A stretch of 64,000 nucleotides of DNA from assembly GCA_016185145.1 (NCBI GenBank), contig JACPOB010000070.1:1-64000 (forward strand). Direction: 5' to 3'. Positions within the stretch are counted from its first letter, which is position 1; each line of letters starts with the position of its first letter. Positions 15,753-23,750 of the stretch are shown piece by piece. The notes below the pieces were generated by a model that ran no database searches, was not told the origin of the DNA, and saw only the letters and a list, made by a program, of their open reading frames with translations. Position numbers and translations under genes: made by a program. The DNA is from Rhodospirillales bacterium. Lineage in GTDB: Bacteria > Pseudomonadota > Alphaproteobacteria > Reyranellales > Reyranellaceae.

Positions 15753-16928
15753 TCACTTCATCGGGCACTTCTCGTAGTACGGATCCTTGCCGTCCTTCAC
15801 CGCGGTGGCGATGGTCTTCACCGTCATCATGCCCTCGGGATCCTTGACGGCTTCCTGGATGTAGAAGTTCTGGATCGGGAACTGGTTGGTGTTGAACTTG
15901 AAGTTGCCGCGCAGCGACTTGAAGTTGGCCTTCTTCATCTCGGCGCGGACCTTGTCCTTGTTCGACATGTCGCCCTTCAGCGCCTCGGCGGCCGACGCGA
16001 TCAGCATGATCGAATCATAGCTCTGTGCGCCGTAGTAGGACGGATAGACGCCGTGCTTCTTCTTGAAGTCAGCGACGTACTTCTTGTTGGCGTCGTTGGG
16101 CAGGTCGTTGACCCACTCCTGCGCGCCCAGGGTACCGAGCGCCAGCTCCTTCTGCTGCGGCAGCGTGATCGCGTCGATCGAGAACACCTGGTAGAGCGGG
16201 ATCTGGCCCTTCAGGCCGGCCTGCACGTACTGCTGCAGGAACTGCACGCCGTGGGCGCCGGGATAGAAGATGAAGATGCCGTCCGGCTTGGCGGCGCGGA
16301 TCTTGGCGAGCTCGGCCGAGAAGTCGAGCTGGTCGGGCCACTTGGTGAGGTCCTCGCCCTTGATCTCGCCCTTGAAGGTGCGCTTGACGCCCGCGAGCAT
16401 GTCCTTGCCGGCGGCGTAGTTGCCGGCCATCAGGTACATGCTCTTGACGCCCTTCTCCTGCAGGTACTGACCCATCGCCATCGGCGTCTGGTCGTTGTTC
16501 CACGAGGTCGAGAAGAAGTTTTTGTTGCAGAGCTCGCCCGCGATCTGCGAGGGGCCGGCGTTGGACGAGATCAGGATGGTGTCGCCCTCGTCGGTCACGC
16601 TCTTCAGCGAGGCCAGCAGCACGTTGGACCAGATGTATCCCGCGACGAAGTTCACCTTGTCCTGCTGGACGAGCTTCTCCGAGCGCGCCTTGCCGACGTC
16701 GGGCTTGAACTGGTCGTCCTCGTAGATGATCTCGAACGGCACGCCGCCCATCTTGCCGCCGAGATGCTCCTTGGCGAGCTCGACGGAGCGGCGCATGTCC
16801 TCCCCGATCGCGGCCTGGGGCCCCGAGAAGGTGCTGACGAAGCCGATCTTGATCGGCGTCTGGGCCATCGCGGGCAGGCCGAAGGCCAGCGCCGCGATTG
16901 TTGCGGTGCCAAACAATATGCTTTTCAT
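15753..16928 (-). CDS. livK: Branched-chain-type ABC substrate-binding protein, probably for aromatic acids
   Basis: A 391-residue periplasmic binding protein with a Sec signal (SILFGTATIAALAFGLPAMAQ, cleavage about residue 22). The mature part starts TPIKIGFVSTFSGPQAAIGEDM, the Leu/Ile/Val-binding protein fold of type I. Two lobes are present, with conserved ILISSNAGPSQIAGELCN and YYGAQSYDSI segments. Binding proteins of this family next to benzoate-CoA ligase take up benzoate, hydroxybenzoates or phenylacetate-like acids in other bacteria, so an aromatic ligand is inferred. Confidence 0.88.
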   Translation of the reverse strand: MKSILFGTATIAALAFGLPAMAQTPIKIGFVSTFSGPQAAIGEDMRRSVELAKEHLGGKMGGVPFEIIYEDDQFKPDVGKARSEKLVQQDKVNFVAGYIWSNVLLASLKSVTDEGDTILISSNAGPSQIAGELCNKNFFSTSWNNDQTPMAMGQYLQEKGVKSMYLMAGNYAAGKDMLAGVKRTFKGEIKGEDLTKWPDQLDFSAELAKIRAAKPDGIFIFYPGAHGVQFLQQYVQAGLKGQIPLYQVFSIDAITLPQQKELALGTLGAQEWVNDLPNDANKKYVADFKKKHGVYPSYYGAQSYDSIMLIASAAEALKGDMSNKDKVRAEMKKANFKSLRGNFKFNTNQFPIQNFYIQEAVKDPEGMMTVKTIATAVKDGKDPYYEKCPMK

Positions 16929-17017
16929 GGGTTTGACGCTCCCTGTCTTAATCCCCGTCCCCTGATGACGGCATAAAAGCCGAAAAAATCACAAGCAACA
17001 ATGCTTATCGCCACGCG

Positions 17018-17064
17018 CCTCACCCTTCGAGACGCGACCCTGCGGGTCGCTCCTCAGGGTGAGG
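17018..17064. repeat. Palindromic repeat, family A
   Basis: The element runs from CCTCACCCTTCGAGACGCG to CTCCTCAGGGTGAGG and folds on itself. It lies just downstream of the benzoate-CoA ligase stop and ahead of livK, so it sits inside the presumed operon. Confidence 0.8.
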
Positions 17065-17069
17065 ACTTT

Positions 17070-18614
17070 TCACGTCCTCAATTTGAAGCGCTGGATCTTG
17101 CCGGTCGCGGTCTTGGGCAGTTCGGACACGTACTCGACCCAGCGTGGATATTTGTAGGGTGCCAGCGTCTTCTTGCAGACCGCCATCAATTCCTCGGTGA
17201 GCTGCGGCCCGCCGCCACCCGCCTGCTTCAGCACCACGAAGGCTTTCGGCTTGATCAGGCTGTGCTCGTCGGCATGGCCGACCACGGCAGCCTCGAGCAC
17301 CGCGGGATGGGTGATCAGGCAGCTCTCGACCTCGACCGGCGAGCACCAGATGCCGCCGACCTTCAGCATGTCGTCGCTGCGGCCGTCGTAGATGAAGTAG
17401 CCGTCCTCGTCCTGGCGATAGGTGTCGCCGGTGTTGAGCCAGCCCCCGACCATGGTCTCGGCGGTCTTCTCCGGCTTGTTCCAGTAGTACTTGGCGGCCG
17501 ACTCCGAACGGATCCACAGCCGTCCGCTCTCACCTGCAGGGACTGGCTTGCCGTGCTCGTCGACGATCTTGACCTCATAGCCGGGCACCGGCTTGCCGCT
17601 GGTGCCGGGCTTATGGTCGTCGAGCCGGTTGCCGATGAAGATGTGCAGGCACTCGGTCGAGCCGATCCCGTCCAGGATGACGGTGCCCGTCTTCTCCTTC
17701 CAGCGGCGGAAGATGTCGGAGGGCAGGGCCTCGGCCGCCGAGACGCAGGCGCGGACGCTCGAGAAGTCGCGCGGCTTCTTCTCCAGCGCCGCGAGCTGCG
17801 CGGCATAGAGGGTCGGCGCGCCGTAGTAGAGCGTGGGCTTGAAGGTCTCGATGGTCTCGAAGGTCGTGTCGGGCGTCGGCCGGCGGTCGTCGAGCACGGC
17901 GGTGCTGCCGGTCCATAACGGGAAGGTCATGGAGTTGCCGAGCCCGTAGGCGAAGAAGAGCTTGCCCGCCGAATAGCTCACATCGTCTTCGCGCATGCCG
18001 AGCGCACGAACGCCGTAGCACTCGCTGGTCACCACCATGTCGCGCTGCAGGTGAACGGCCCCCTTGGGCCGGCCGGTCGAGCCGGAGGAGTAGAGCCAGA
18101 AGCAGTCGTCGGTCGGCGAGGCGAGCCGTGCTTCCAGCCTGTCGGAGGCCTCGGGCAGCTCGGCGAGGAAGGCGTCGACGGTGCTCGCCTTGACGCCCGT
18201 CTGCTTCAAGGCCGGCTCGACCTCGGCGGCAAACTCGGTGGAATAGACAACGAGCCCGCAGCCCGAATCCTCGAACAGGTAGGCGTAGTCGGCGGCGCGC
18301 AGCATGGTGTTGAGCGGCGCCGGCACGATGCCCGCCTTGATGGCTCCCCAGAAGAGATAGAAGAAGGCCGGGCAGTCCTTGACGACCATCAGCACGCGAT
18401 CGCCGGGCTTCAGCCCGCGGGCCAGAAGGGCGTTGCCGGCGCGGTTCACGCGCTCGGCGAGTTCGGCGTAGGTGACGGTCTCGCTGGCCGTACGGATGGC
18501 GACCTTGGCGCCGCGGCCTTCCGCGAGGTGCCGGTCGATGAACGGCACGGCGACGTTGAAGCGGGCGGGCAACCTCACCTTGAGGTCCGACCCGAATTCA
18601 ATGCCCTTGATCAT
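17070..18614 (-). CDS. bclA: Benzoate-CoA ligase
   Basis: A 514-residue acyl-adenylate-forming enzyme that makes benzoyl-CoA from benzoate, ATP and CoA in the cytoplasm. Family motifs are present: the P-loop YSSGSTGRPKGAVH (about residues 170-183), GSTECLHIF, NTGDTYRQDEDGYF, the hinge GRSDDMLKVGG, and the C-terminal catalytic Lys in PKTATGKIQRFKL. The GSTECLHIFIGNR segment and overall length fit benzoate-CoA ligases rather than acetyl-CoA synthetases. It heads an operon with livKHMGF. The promoter region shares a 34-bp block with that of boxC, tying it to the Box pathway. Some members also accept fluoro- or hydroxybenzoates. Confidence 0.9.
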   Translation of the reverse strand: MIKGIEFGSDLKVRLPARFNVAVPFIDRHLAEGRGAKVAIRTASETVTYAELAERVNRAGNALLARGLKPGDRVLMVVKDCPAFFYLFWGAIKAGIVPAPLNTMLRAADYAYLFEDSGCGLVVYSTEFAAEVEPALKQTGVKASTVDAFLAELPEASDRLEARLASPTDDCFWLYSSGSTGRPKGAVHLQRDMVVTSECYGVRALGMREDDVSYSAGKLFFAYGLGNSMTFPLWTGSTAVLDDRRPTPDTTFETIETFKPTLYYGAPTLYAAQLAALEKKPRDFSSVRACVSAAEALPSDIFRRWKEKTGTVILDGIGSTECLHIFIGNRLDDHKPGTSGKPVPGYEVKIVDEHGKPVPAGESGRLWIRSESAAKYYWNKPEKTAETMVGGWLNTGDTYRQDEDGYFIYDGRSDDMLKVGGIWCSPVEVESCLITHPAVLEAAVVGHADEHSLIKPKAFVVLKQAGGGGPQLTEELMAVCKKTLAPYKYPRWVEYVSELPKTATGKIQRFKLRT

Positions 18615-18654
18615 GCCGATCCCATCCCTCCCGTGCTTCGGCGATTGCGCTTCT

Positions 18655-18703
18655 TATTTGCGTAATTTGGTACTGAAATACCTATTTAGGCTTCCCCTCG
18701 CAA
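18655..18703 (-). promoter_or_regulatory. Box-regulon promoter and operator upstream of benzoate-CoA ligase
   Basis: Read on the minus strand, a -35-like TTGCGA (18698-18703) is followed 17 bases later by a -10-like TATTTC (18675-18680). The block 18655-18688 matches the one upstream of boxC (28490-28523) at 33 of 34 positions. It contains GGTATTTCAGTACC, an imperfect dyad overlapping the -10. The -35 lies inside the 3' end of the neighbouring cyclase gene. Confidence 0.8.
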
Positions 18704-20596
18704 GCCCCTTATTATTACTCCGTCAGTCGGGCCCCTGAGGAGCGACAATGGCACGGCATCGGCTGCGACGTCGGCAGGGCCGCCGTCGAGCGGCAGCCAG
18801 ACGAAGCCGTCCAGCGCCGCCGTCCGGCAGCTTGCACTGGCCACGATCGTGACCTCGCCGACCCGTGGCGCCTGGCGGCCGAACTGCTCCAGCCGCGAGG
18901 CCACGTTCACCGCCTCGCCGATCGCGGTGTAGTCGACGCGGCCGGCAAAGCCGACGTTGCCCACCAGCACGGTGCCGGTATGCAGGCCGACGCGCATGTG
19001 GCAGGCGGCGAGGCCGGCCGAGCGGCGCTCGCGGTTGAACGCCTCGACCGCGTGCGCAATCGCCAACGCCCCCAGGCACGCGGCGCGCGCATGCTGGGCG
19101 TTGGGTTCCGGCGCGCCCCAGAAGGCCATCAAGCCGTCACCCATGTACTTGTCGATGGTGCCGCCGGTCGTCTCGATCGCGGGGCCGACGCGCGCCATCA
19201 GGTCGTTGAGATAAGTGGCGGCCTCCGTCGCCGGCCGGCCGCGCGAATAGGCGGTGTAGCCTTCGAGGTCGCAGAACAGGATGGTGATGGCGCGATCCTC
19301 GGCGGGCGGCAGCGCGCCCTGCTGGGCGATCAGGCGTTCGACCAGGGCGCGCGGCAGGTAGGTGGCGGCGAGGCGCAGACCGCGCGCCATGCGCTCGAAG
19401 GCGCGGTTCGCGAGGTTGAGCTCGCGCACCCTGCTGTCGCCGAGCTGCGGCACCTTCTCGAGCTCCAGCCGCTCGACGGCGCGCGCGGCGTCGGCCAGCG
19501 CCAGGATGGGCCGCGACAGCCGGCGGCCGACCATGATCGCGATGATCCCCGTCAGCAGCATCAGCACGGCGCCGGCGATCAGGATGCCGCGCACGATCCA
19601 GCGTGCCCACGCCGATTCGCGGCCGGCGATGTGATAGCCGATGATCAGCGAAGCCGGCCGGTACTCGTCGATCTTGCGATAGATCCAGCCATGGCTGCTG
19701 TCGCCCACCCAGTTCCAGTGGCCCGAGACCGTGCTGCCGCCGTTCAGCCAGGAGATCTCGTTCGCCTGCGGCGCCCACATCGCCGCCAGCACCGGATCGT
19801 GGACCTCGTCGAGCTTGGACAATCGCCCGCGGGCGCGCTGCTCGGCGCTGCTCTGCTCCTTGCCGAGCCACGGATGGGCCAGCACCATGTCGCGGCCGGC
19901 CAGGATGAACGGCATGCGCTCGCCCGCGAGCTCGAGGCTTTTCAGGAAGCGCGACAGGTCGGACGTGCCGATGGCGGCGCCGATGACGCCGCGGAACTGG
20001 CCGCGCACGCGGATCGGCACGATGACCGGCAGGATCGGCTCGCCGACCACGAGCGACCATTGCGGCTCGGCCCATTGCGGGCCGTTCAGGGTGCGGGCCT
20101 GGGCGAACAAGGCGTCGGTGAAGGGCAGGTTCTCGCGCCGCTCCGGCAGCACGCTGCGGTCGGTGCGGCTGAAGCGCATCGGCTCGCCGTCGACGGGGAT
20201 GACGATGAAGCCCACGGCCTGCGGCGCGGCGGCGAGCGTGCCCAGCGCGAAGGTCTTCCATTGCTCGCGGTTGTCGAAGTCGATCTCGCCCTTGGCCACG
20301 GCCTCGCTGATATAGGCCAGCTGGTCGCGCACCGGCCCGACATGGGCCTGCAGGCGCTGCTCGATCATGTCGACCATGACCTCGTTGAGCTGGCGCGACG
20401 AGCTCTCGAAGTTGCTCTGCGCGGCGTAGTAGGCGATGCCGATCACCGGCAGCATGGCGAGGAAGATCAGGCCTACGAGCACGACGGGCAGCAGGCGCGC
20501 GATCGGCCAGCCGGCGGGCTTGGCGGATGCTTCAGCGGTCGTGGCCTGCGGCCTGGTCGTCGGTCGTGGGCCGTGGCCCGACAGCTCAAGCACCAT
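18686..20596 (-). CDS. Membrane adenylate cyclase with periplasmic sensor and HAMP domain
   Basis: A class III nucleotide cyclase of about 636 residues. It has transmembrane helix 1 (LLPVVLVGLIFLAMLPVIGIAYYAA), a periplasmic Cache-like sensor region (about 60-320), helix 2 (GILIAGAVLMLLTGIIAIMV), HAMP, then the cyclase domain from about 430. Metal-binding Asp residues are in FCDLEGYTAYS and YMGDGLMAFWG. The substrate-selecting residues are the adenylate type: Lys in TIDKYMGDG and Asp in RVDYTAIGEAVNVASR. It should make cAMP in response to an extracellular ligand. The ATG at 20596 is preferred, but a GTG 16 codons upstream is possible. A transthyretin- or effector-like tail is absent. Confidence 0.85.
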   Translation of the reverse strand: MVLELSGHGPRPTTRPQATTAEASAKPAGWPIARLLPVVLVGLIFLAMLPVIGIAYYAAQSNFESSSRQLNEVMVDMIEQRLQAHVGPVRDQLAYISEAVAKGEIDFDNREQWKTFALGTLAAAPQAVGFIVIPVDGEPMRFSRTDRSVLPERRENLPFTDALFAQARTLNGPQWAEPQWSLVVGEPILPVIVPIRVRGQFRGVIGAAIGTSDLSRFLKSLELAGERMPFILAGRDMVLAHPWLGKEQSSAEQRARGRLSKLDEVHDPVLAAMWAPQANEISWLNGGSTVSGHWNWVGDSSHGWIYRKIDEYRPASLIIGYHIAGRESAWARWIVRGILIAGAVLMLLTGIIAIMVGRRLSRPILALADAARAVERLELEKVPQLGDSRVRELNLANRAFERMARGLRLAATYLPRALVERLIAQQGALPPAEDRAITILFCDLEGYTAYSRGRPATEAATYLNDLMARVGPAIETTGGTIDKYMGDGLMAFWGAPEPNAQHARAACLGALAIAHAVEAFNRERRSAGLAACHMRVGLHTGTVLVGNVGFAGRVDYTAIGEAVNVASRLEQFGRQAPRVGEVTIVASASCRTAALDGFVWLPLDGGPADVAADAVPLSLLRGPTDGVIIRGLRGEA

Positions 20597-21182
20597 TGGA
20601 AACGCCCGCGGCTGTTGCGACCCGCCATGGTTGCCTCGGAGCACGTCAAAAAAGTGGCGTGATCGGATTTGGGCGGGCGCGAAGCGGGTGGGTGATGCAT
20701 GCACTGCAGTCGGCGGTGCTCGGGGTTTCCGCCCTTTCCGCCCTTTCCGGTAGTCCCTGCGTAGTGGAGTGCATGGACTGCGCTCTCTACTGGTGGTGTC
20801 GACGTTCGAGCCCGAGCCCGGCCCGTCCGGAGGCAAGCGACCGGACGGGCCGCGTACGGTGCCTGCGGCAGCCTTTTGGTTTCGGATCAACGATGCAAAG
20901 AGCGGGAACGCGGCGGAGCCGCGCAACAGACCGATAATATAACCACAGTTAAATTCGGTCAAGAACTGTGGTCGAGATCGCCAATTTCGTTTTCGCGACT
21001 TTTTGCGTACCGTAGAGGGCCACCTTTGGCGGGTCGAAGCGGCGATCACGCCATTCCTTGTGTCGCCGAGCCTGAGTGCAAGCAGTGCTTTCACTCCGAC
21101 ACTTCGTCGTGATCCTCATCGGGTCGCCGGATCCGCAGATCCTGGTGTTGCTCAGCTGGGCCTGTCGAAATCCTGTGACGGG
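20597..21182. other. Gene-free stretch with one inverted repeat
   Basis: This 586-base gap lies between the cyclase start and the 3' end of an acetyltransferase gene. No open frame in it has convincing codon use. The only structure seen is an inverted repeat, ACCACAGTT (20942-20950) and AACTGTGGT (20964-20972), with 13 bases between the arms and no U-tract after it. It could be an operator for the cyclase gene, but it lies about 350 bases upstream of its start. Confidence 0.5.
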
Positions 21183-21809
21183 CTACCGGATATCGCGCCC
21201 CATCCAGAGGGTTCGGCCTTCCGGCAGACCGTCGAGCATCAACGGCTCGAAGGTTCGCGCCCGCCAGAATTGAATGGCACCCCTGTTCTCGCGGTTCACG
21301 CCGATGTGAAACGCTCTCGCGCCGCGACGGCACGCGATATCGAGCCAGGCCTGCAAAAGCTTCGAGCCGATTCCGCGCCGCTGCAGGCGGGGCAGGAGGT
21401 TCATATGGAGATGGGCCGGATATCGGGCGACCAGGGTGGGCGGTACTGGTGCCGGGTGATGGATCATGAATGCCCGACACTGATCCGCCGTCCATTCAGC
21501 CGATGGTACGTCGGAGGGATCGGCATACTGCTTTCGCAGTGAGGGCCACCAGTCCCGCTGGAGCCGGTTCTCCCAGGCGACTGTGTCCTCCGTGCCGGCT
21601 ACGAAGCCGGCGACGCCGGCCTCATCTTCGACGACGAGCGTCAGGCCCGGCTCGAGCAGCGCGTAGGGAGCGACGTAGATGTGCCCCATCATTCGCGGAT
21701 CGCGATAAAGATGCGAGGCGTCGCCGCCTGCGAGCCCCGTTGCCAACGACATCGCGTAGCAGGCATCGAGGTCCTTCGCCTCAAATCGGCGAATCGAAGG
21801 GGATGTCAT
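21183..21809 (-). CDS. GNAT-family N-acetyltransferase
   Basis: A 208-residue GNAT protein. The fold is recognisable from the N-terminal IRRFEAKDLDACYAMSL, the beta strand LTLVVEDEAGVAGFVAG, and the acetyl-CoA-binding turn LQRRGIGSKLLQAWLD (R-x-x-G-x-G). It ends with HIGVNRENRGAIQFWRARTF. The long insert between strands (about 80-120) resembles the subgroup related to the acetyltransferase-like domain of O-GlcNAcase. The acceptor substrate is unknown. The ATG at 21809 is preferred over an upstream in-frame start because the protein then begins at the first GNAT strand. Confidence 0.83.
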   Translation of the reverse strand: MTSPSIRRFEAKDLDACYAMSLATGLAGGDASHLYRDPRMMGHIYVAPYALLEPGLTLVVEDEAGVAGFVAGTEDTVAWENRLQRDWWPSLRKQYADPSDVPSAEWTADQCRAFMIHHPAPVPPTLVARYPAHLHMNLLPRLQRRGIGSKLLQAWLDIACRRGARAFHIGVNRENRGAIQFWRARTFEPLMLDGLPEGRTLWMGRDIR

Positions 21810-21875
21810 GCGTGATCTGTAACCCAGTCCGGCGTCCAATGGCAGAATCTGGGGCTGGAAAGGGAGAAACGCGCG

Positions 21876-21990
21876 GTGCCGGTCGTTGACTATGGAGCGA
21901 TGCCCGAATGTCCCATGCGGAAGGGGATCGCAGGCAAGTGGCTCGTCGTCGTTGAAGACGGTGCCAAGCTGGGGCTCGCAAGAAATTCTG
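21876..21990 (+). pseudogene. Remnant of a cupin gene (5' fragment)
   Basis: Starting at a GTG, about 37 codons encode VPVVDYGAMPECPMRKGIAGKW and continue as a diverged copy of the start of the intact cupin gene at 22702 (MPVIDYAALPEFPMRPGITGKW). The similarity stops near 21990, where the reading enters the 3' part of the toxin gene on the other strand. All metal-binding residues of the cupin are missing, so this is a dead fragment. The divergence is considerable, so the duplication is old. Confidence 0.72.
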
Positions 21991-22303
21991 CTGCGCCTTC
22001 ATGTAACCCAAGCCGGCGCCGGATGGCAGCAGGATCACGCCGGAGATCGAGAATGGCTGCGACGAAGATCGCGTCCGCCAACCGCTCGTAAAAGATACCG
22101 AGAGACCATCGTTTCAGCACTGCTCGGCGCAGGTTGCCGTCGAACCGCTCATGCAGCTGCGGAAACTCGGAGATCAGGTCGAATATGATTCCAATCTCTT
22201 CATTTAGGTGGCGTGCCGTTGCCGGGCTTTCCTTTGCCAGGCGTGGGAAATGATCACGCAATTCAGCTGCGGCCGCCGCGTCGACGATAACGGGTAGCTT
22301 CAC
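21890..22303 (-). CDS. RelE/ParE-family toxin with extended C-terminus
   Basis: A 137-residue protein. Residues 1-100 match the ParE/RelE toxin fold (VDAAAAAELRDHFPRLA, FPQLHERFDGNLRRAVLKRWSLGIFYERLADAIFVAAILDLRRDP). Typical members end near there, with DLRRDP followed by a short tail. The last about 33 residues are read antisense through the cupin gene remnant, so the C-terminus looks acquired when the original stop was lost. It overlaps the antitoxin gene by four bases. It probably inhibits gyrase or translation unless neutralised; whether it is still active is uncertain. Confidence 0.8.
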   Translation of the reverse strand: MKLPVIVDAAAAAELRDHFPRLAKESPATARHLNEEIGIIFDLISEFPQLHERFDGNLRRAVLKRWSLGIFYERLADAIFVAAILDLRRDPAAIRRRLGLHEGAAEFLASPSLAPSSTTTSHLPAIPFRMGHSGIAP

Positions 22304-22557
22304 CCGTACTTCCGGGTCAGCTCTGCCTTCAAGTCCTCCCAGCGGATGCTTTTGGAAGGGTCACGTTTGAAGGCTTCAACACGCTGATGGAGCTCGGCAA
22401 CAAGTTCGGTCTCCAGGGGCCGATTGAGATCCAAAGCCGCCGACGCGTTGGAATCACCTTGCTGAGCGTCTTTAGCGATGCTCAGCCACAGGCGGTCGAT
22501 CAGCGCCAGACGCTCTTCGACGCTCAGCATCTTGGGGTCGAAATCGGGCACGGGCAT
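22300..22557 (-). CDS. Addiction-module antitoxin
   Basis: An 85-residue protein of the putative addiction-module component family that pairs with ParE/RelE-type toxins. The family core is visible (LSVEERLALIDRLWLSIA), and the C-terminal segment (EAFKRDPSKSIRWEDLKAELTRKYG) is the part that typically wraps the toxin. It precedes the toxin gene with an ATGA overlap, the usual order. The pair lies between an intact cupin gene and a cupin fragment, which suggests insertion or rearrangement at this spot. Confidence 0.82.
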   Translation of the reverse strand: MPVPDFDPKMLSVEERLALIDRLWLSIAKDAQQGDSNASAALDLNRPLETELVAELHQRVEAFKRDPSKSIRWEDLKAELTRKYG

Positions 22558-22701
22558 ACCTGCATTGTAGCGACCTCTGGTCGGTGCGGCGAGTCACCGT
22601 CGGTTGAGCTGGCTTCTTATCCGCGGATGCCGGCCGATCGCTGATCCTGTATCATCGGGCAGATCCGGAAAACGACCGGACAGCTCAACGAGGCGCAAAT
22701 C

Positions 22702-23085
22702 ATGCCGGTCATCGACTATGCAGCGCTGCCGGAATTCCCCATGCGGCCGGGCATCACCGGCAAGTGGATCGCCAGCCGCGAACGCGGCGCCGGCGAGGTT
22801 GGTGTTCTCGCCAACACCATACAGGCCGGTTGCGGGGCGCCACTGCATCGCCACGAGTACGAGGAGATCATCCTCGTCGAGGCCGGCAAGATCTGGGTCG
22901 AGATGGACAAGGTCCGCACGACAGCGACGCCAGGGCAATGCGTGATCATTCCCGCCAACGCAGCGCATGCCTGGGGCAACGACGGGCCGGAGGTCCTGCG
23001 GGTGCTGTTCGTCTGGAACTCCCCTGAGCCGTTTGCGCCGGGCAAGAGCACCTATCTCGAAGGCGCACCGCCTGTTGTGAGCTGA
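22702..23085 (+). CDS. Small cupin-domain protein
   Basis: A 127-residue single-domain beta-barrel protein. Cupin motif 1 is G-x-x-x-x-x-H-x-H-x-x-x-E at about residues 48-60 (CGAPLHRHEYEEIILVEAG), and motif 2 is around PANAAHAWGN (residue 90 on). The His, His, Glu and His ligands are all present, so it should bind one metal ion. The substrate is unknown; many relatives are dioxygenases or simple binding proteins. It converges with the acidic-protein gene. Confidence 0.85.
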   Translation: MPVIDYAALPEFPMRPGITGKWIASRERGAGEVGVLANTIQAGCGAPLHRHEYEEIILVEAGKIWVEMDKVRTTATPGQCVIIPANAAHAWGNDGPEVLRVLFVWNSPEPFAPGKSTYLEGAPPVVS

Positions 23086-23091
23086 CGGCGC

Positions 23092-23120
23092 CCGGGCCGA
23101 TCCCATGCCGACCGGCCCGG
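23092..23120. terminator. Possible shared terminator between convergent genes
   Basis: CCGGGCCG (23092-23099) pairs with CGGCCCGG (23113-23120) in the 62-base gap between the cupin gene and the convergent acidic-protein gene. The stem is strong, but there is no clear U-tract on either side. Confidence 0.4.
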
Positions 23121-23147
23121 TAACTGGATTGCGTGCGAGCGCTGCGC

Positions 23148-23606
23148 TCAGGCGATCTGGAGGACGTGGACCCGGTAGGTGCCCTCGGCCGTCTGCTTGC
23201 CGACCGGCTCGAGGCGAATGACGGTGGCGCGAACGGTCACGCTGTTGCCGCTGGCGACGGTGTAGGTCCGGCCCTTGGCAGAGTGCTCGGGCTCTTCGTC
23301 TTCCTCTTCGTCCTCTTCCTCTTCGGTCTCTTCTTCCGACTCTTCCTCTTCGGATTCCTCTTCCTCGGACTCTTCCTCCGCCTCCTCCTCGGTTTCGTCG
23401 TCGGCTTCCTCCTCGGCCTCTGCCAGAGCGGTCATCGAGGACTCGAGGCAATGCAGCAGGACGACGCCGTCGGACACCTCGACGGTCGTGAGCGTGATCA
23501 GCTCGTCGTTGTCCATGTCGACGATCGTGCTGCTGGCGGCATGCTGGTCGCTCTTGCGCAGCCGGAAGCTGCCGGTCGCGACGTCGGTGACTGCTCTGTT
23601 CTCCAT
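23148..23606 (-). CDS. Glu-rich acidic low-complexity protein
   Basis: A 152-residue protein that I do not recognise. An N-terminal part (about 1-62) has a small beta-rich pattern (TVEVSDGVVLLHCLESS). Residues about 66-106 are an uninterrupted run of Glu with Asp and Ser, built of EEEESEEE-like units. A C-terminal beta-rich stretch follows (GRTYTVASGNSVTVRATVIRLEPVG). The repetitive DNA (TCTTCC/CTCTTC) makes the length of the acidic run prone to slippage. The start at 23606 follows a GAAGGGG ribosome site. The acidic run may be a flexible, cation-binding linker; this is inference. Confidence 0.75.
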   Translation of the reverse strand: MENRAVTDVATGSFRLRKSDQHAASSTIVDMDNDELITLTTVEVSDGVVLLHCLESSMTALAEAEEEADDETEEEAEEESEEEESEEEESEEETEEEEDEEEDEEPEHSAKGRTYTVASGNSVTVRATVIRLEPVGKQTAEGTYRVHVLQIA

Positions 23607-23750
23607 TTTGCTACCCCTTCGCTGAGGCGGCCCGTGCGACATCCGCTGGCCGCCGTCATGGCGTAGCAACCCTCGCTTTGGGGAATGTTGGCGCGCCCGT
23701 TAAATTTATGCGTCGGTCCTGCGACAGGGCATCGACAGACCGTCAAAAGG

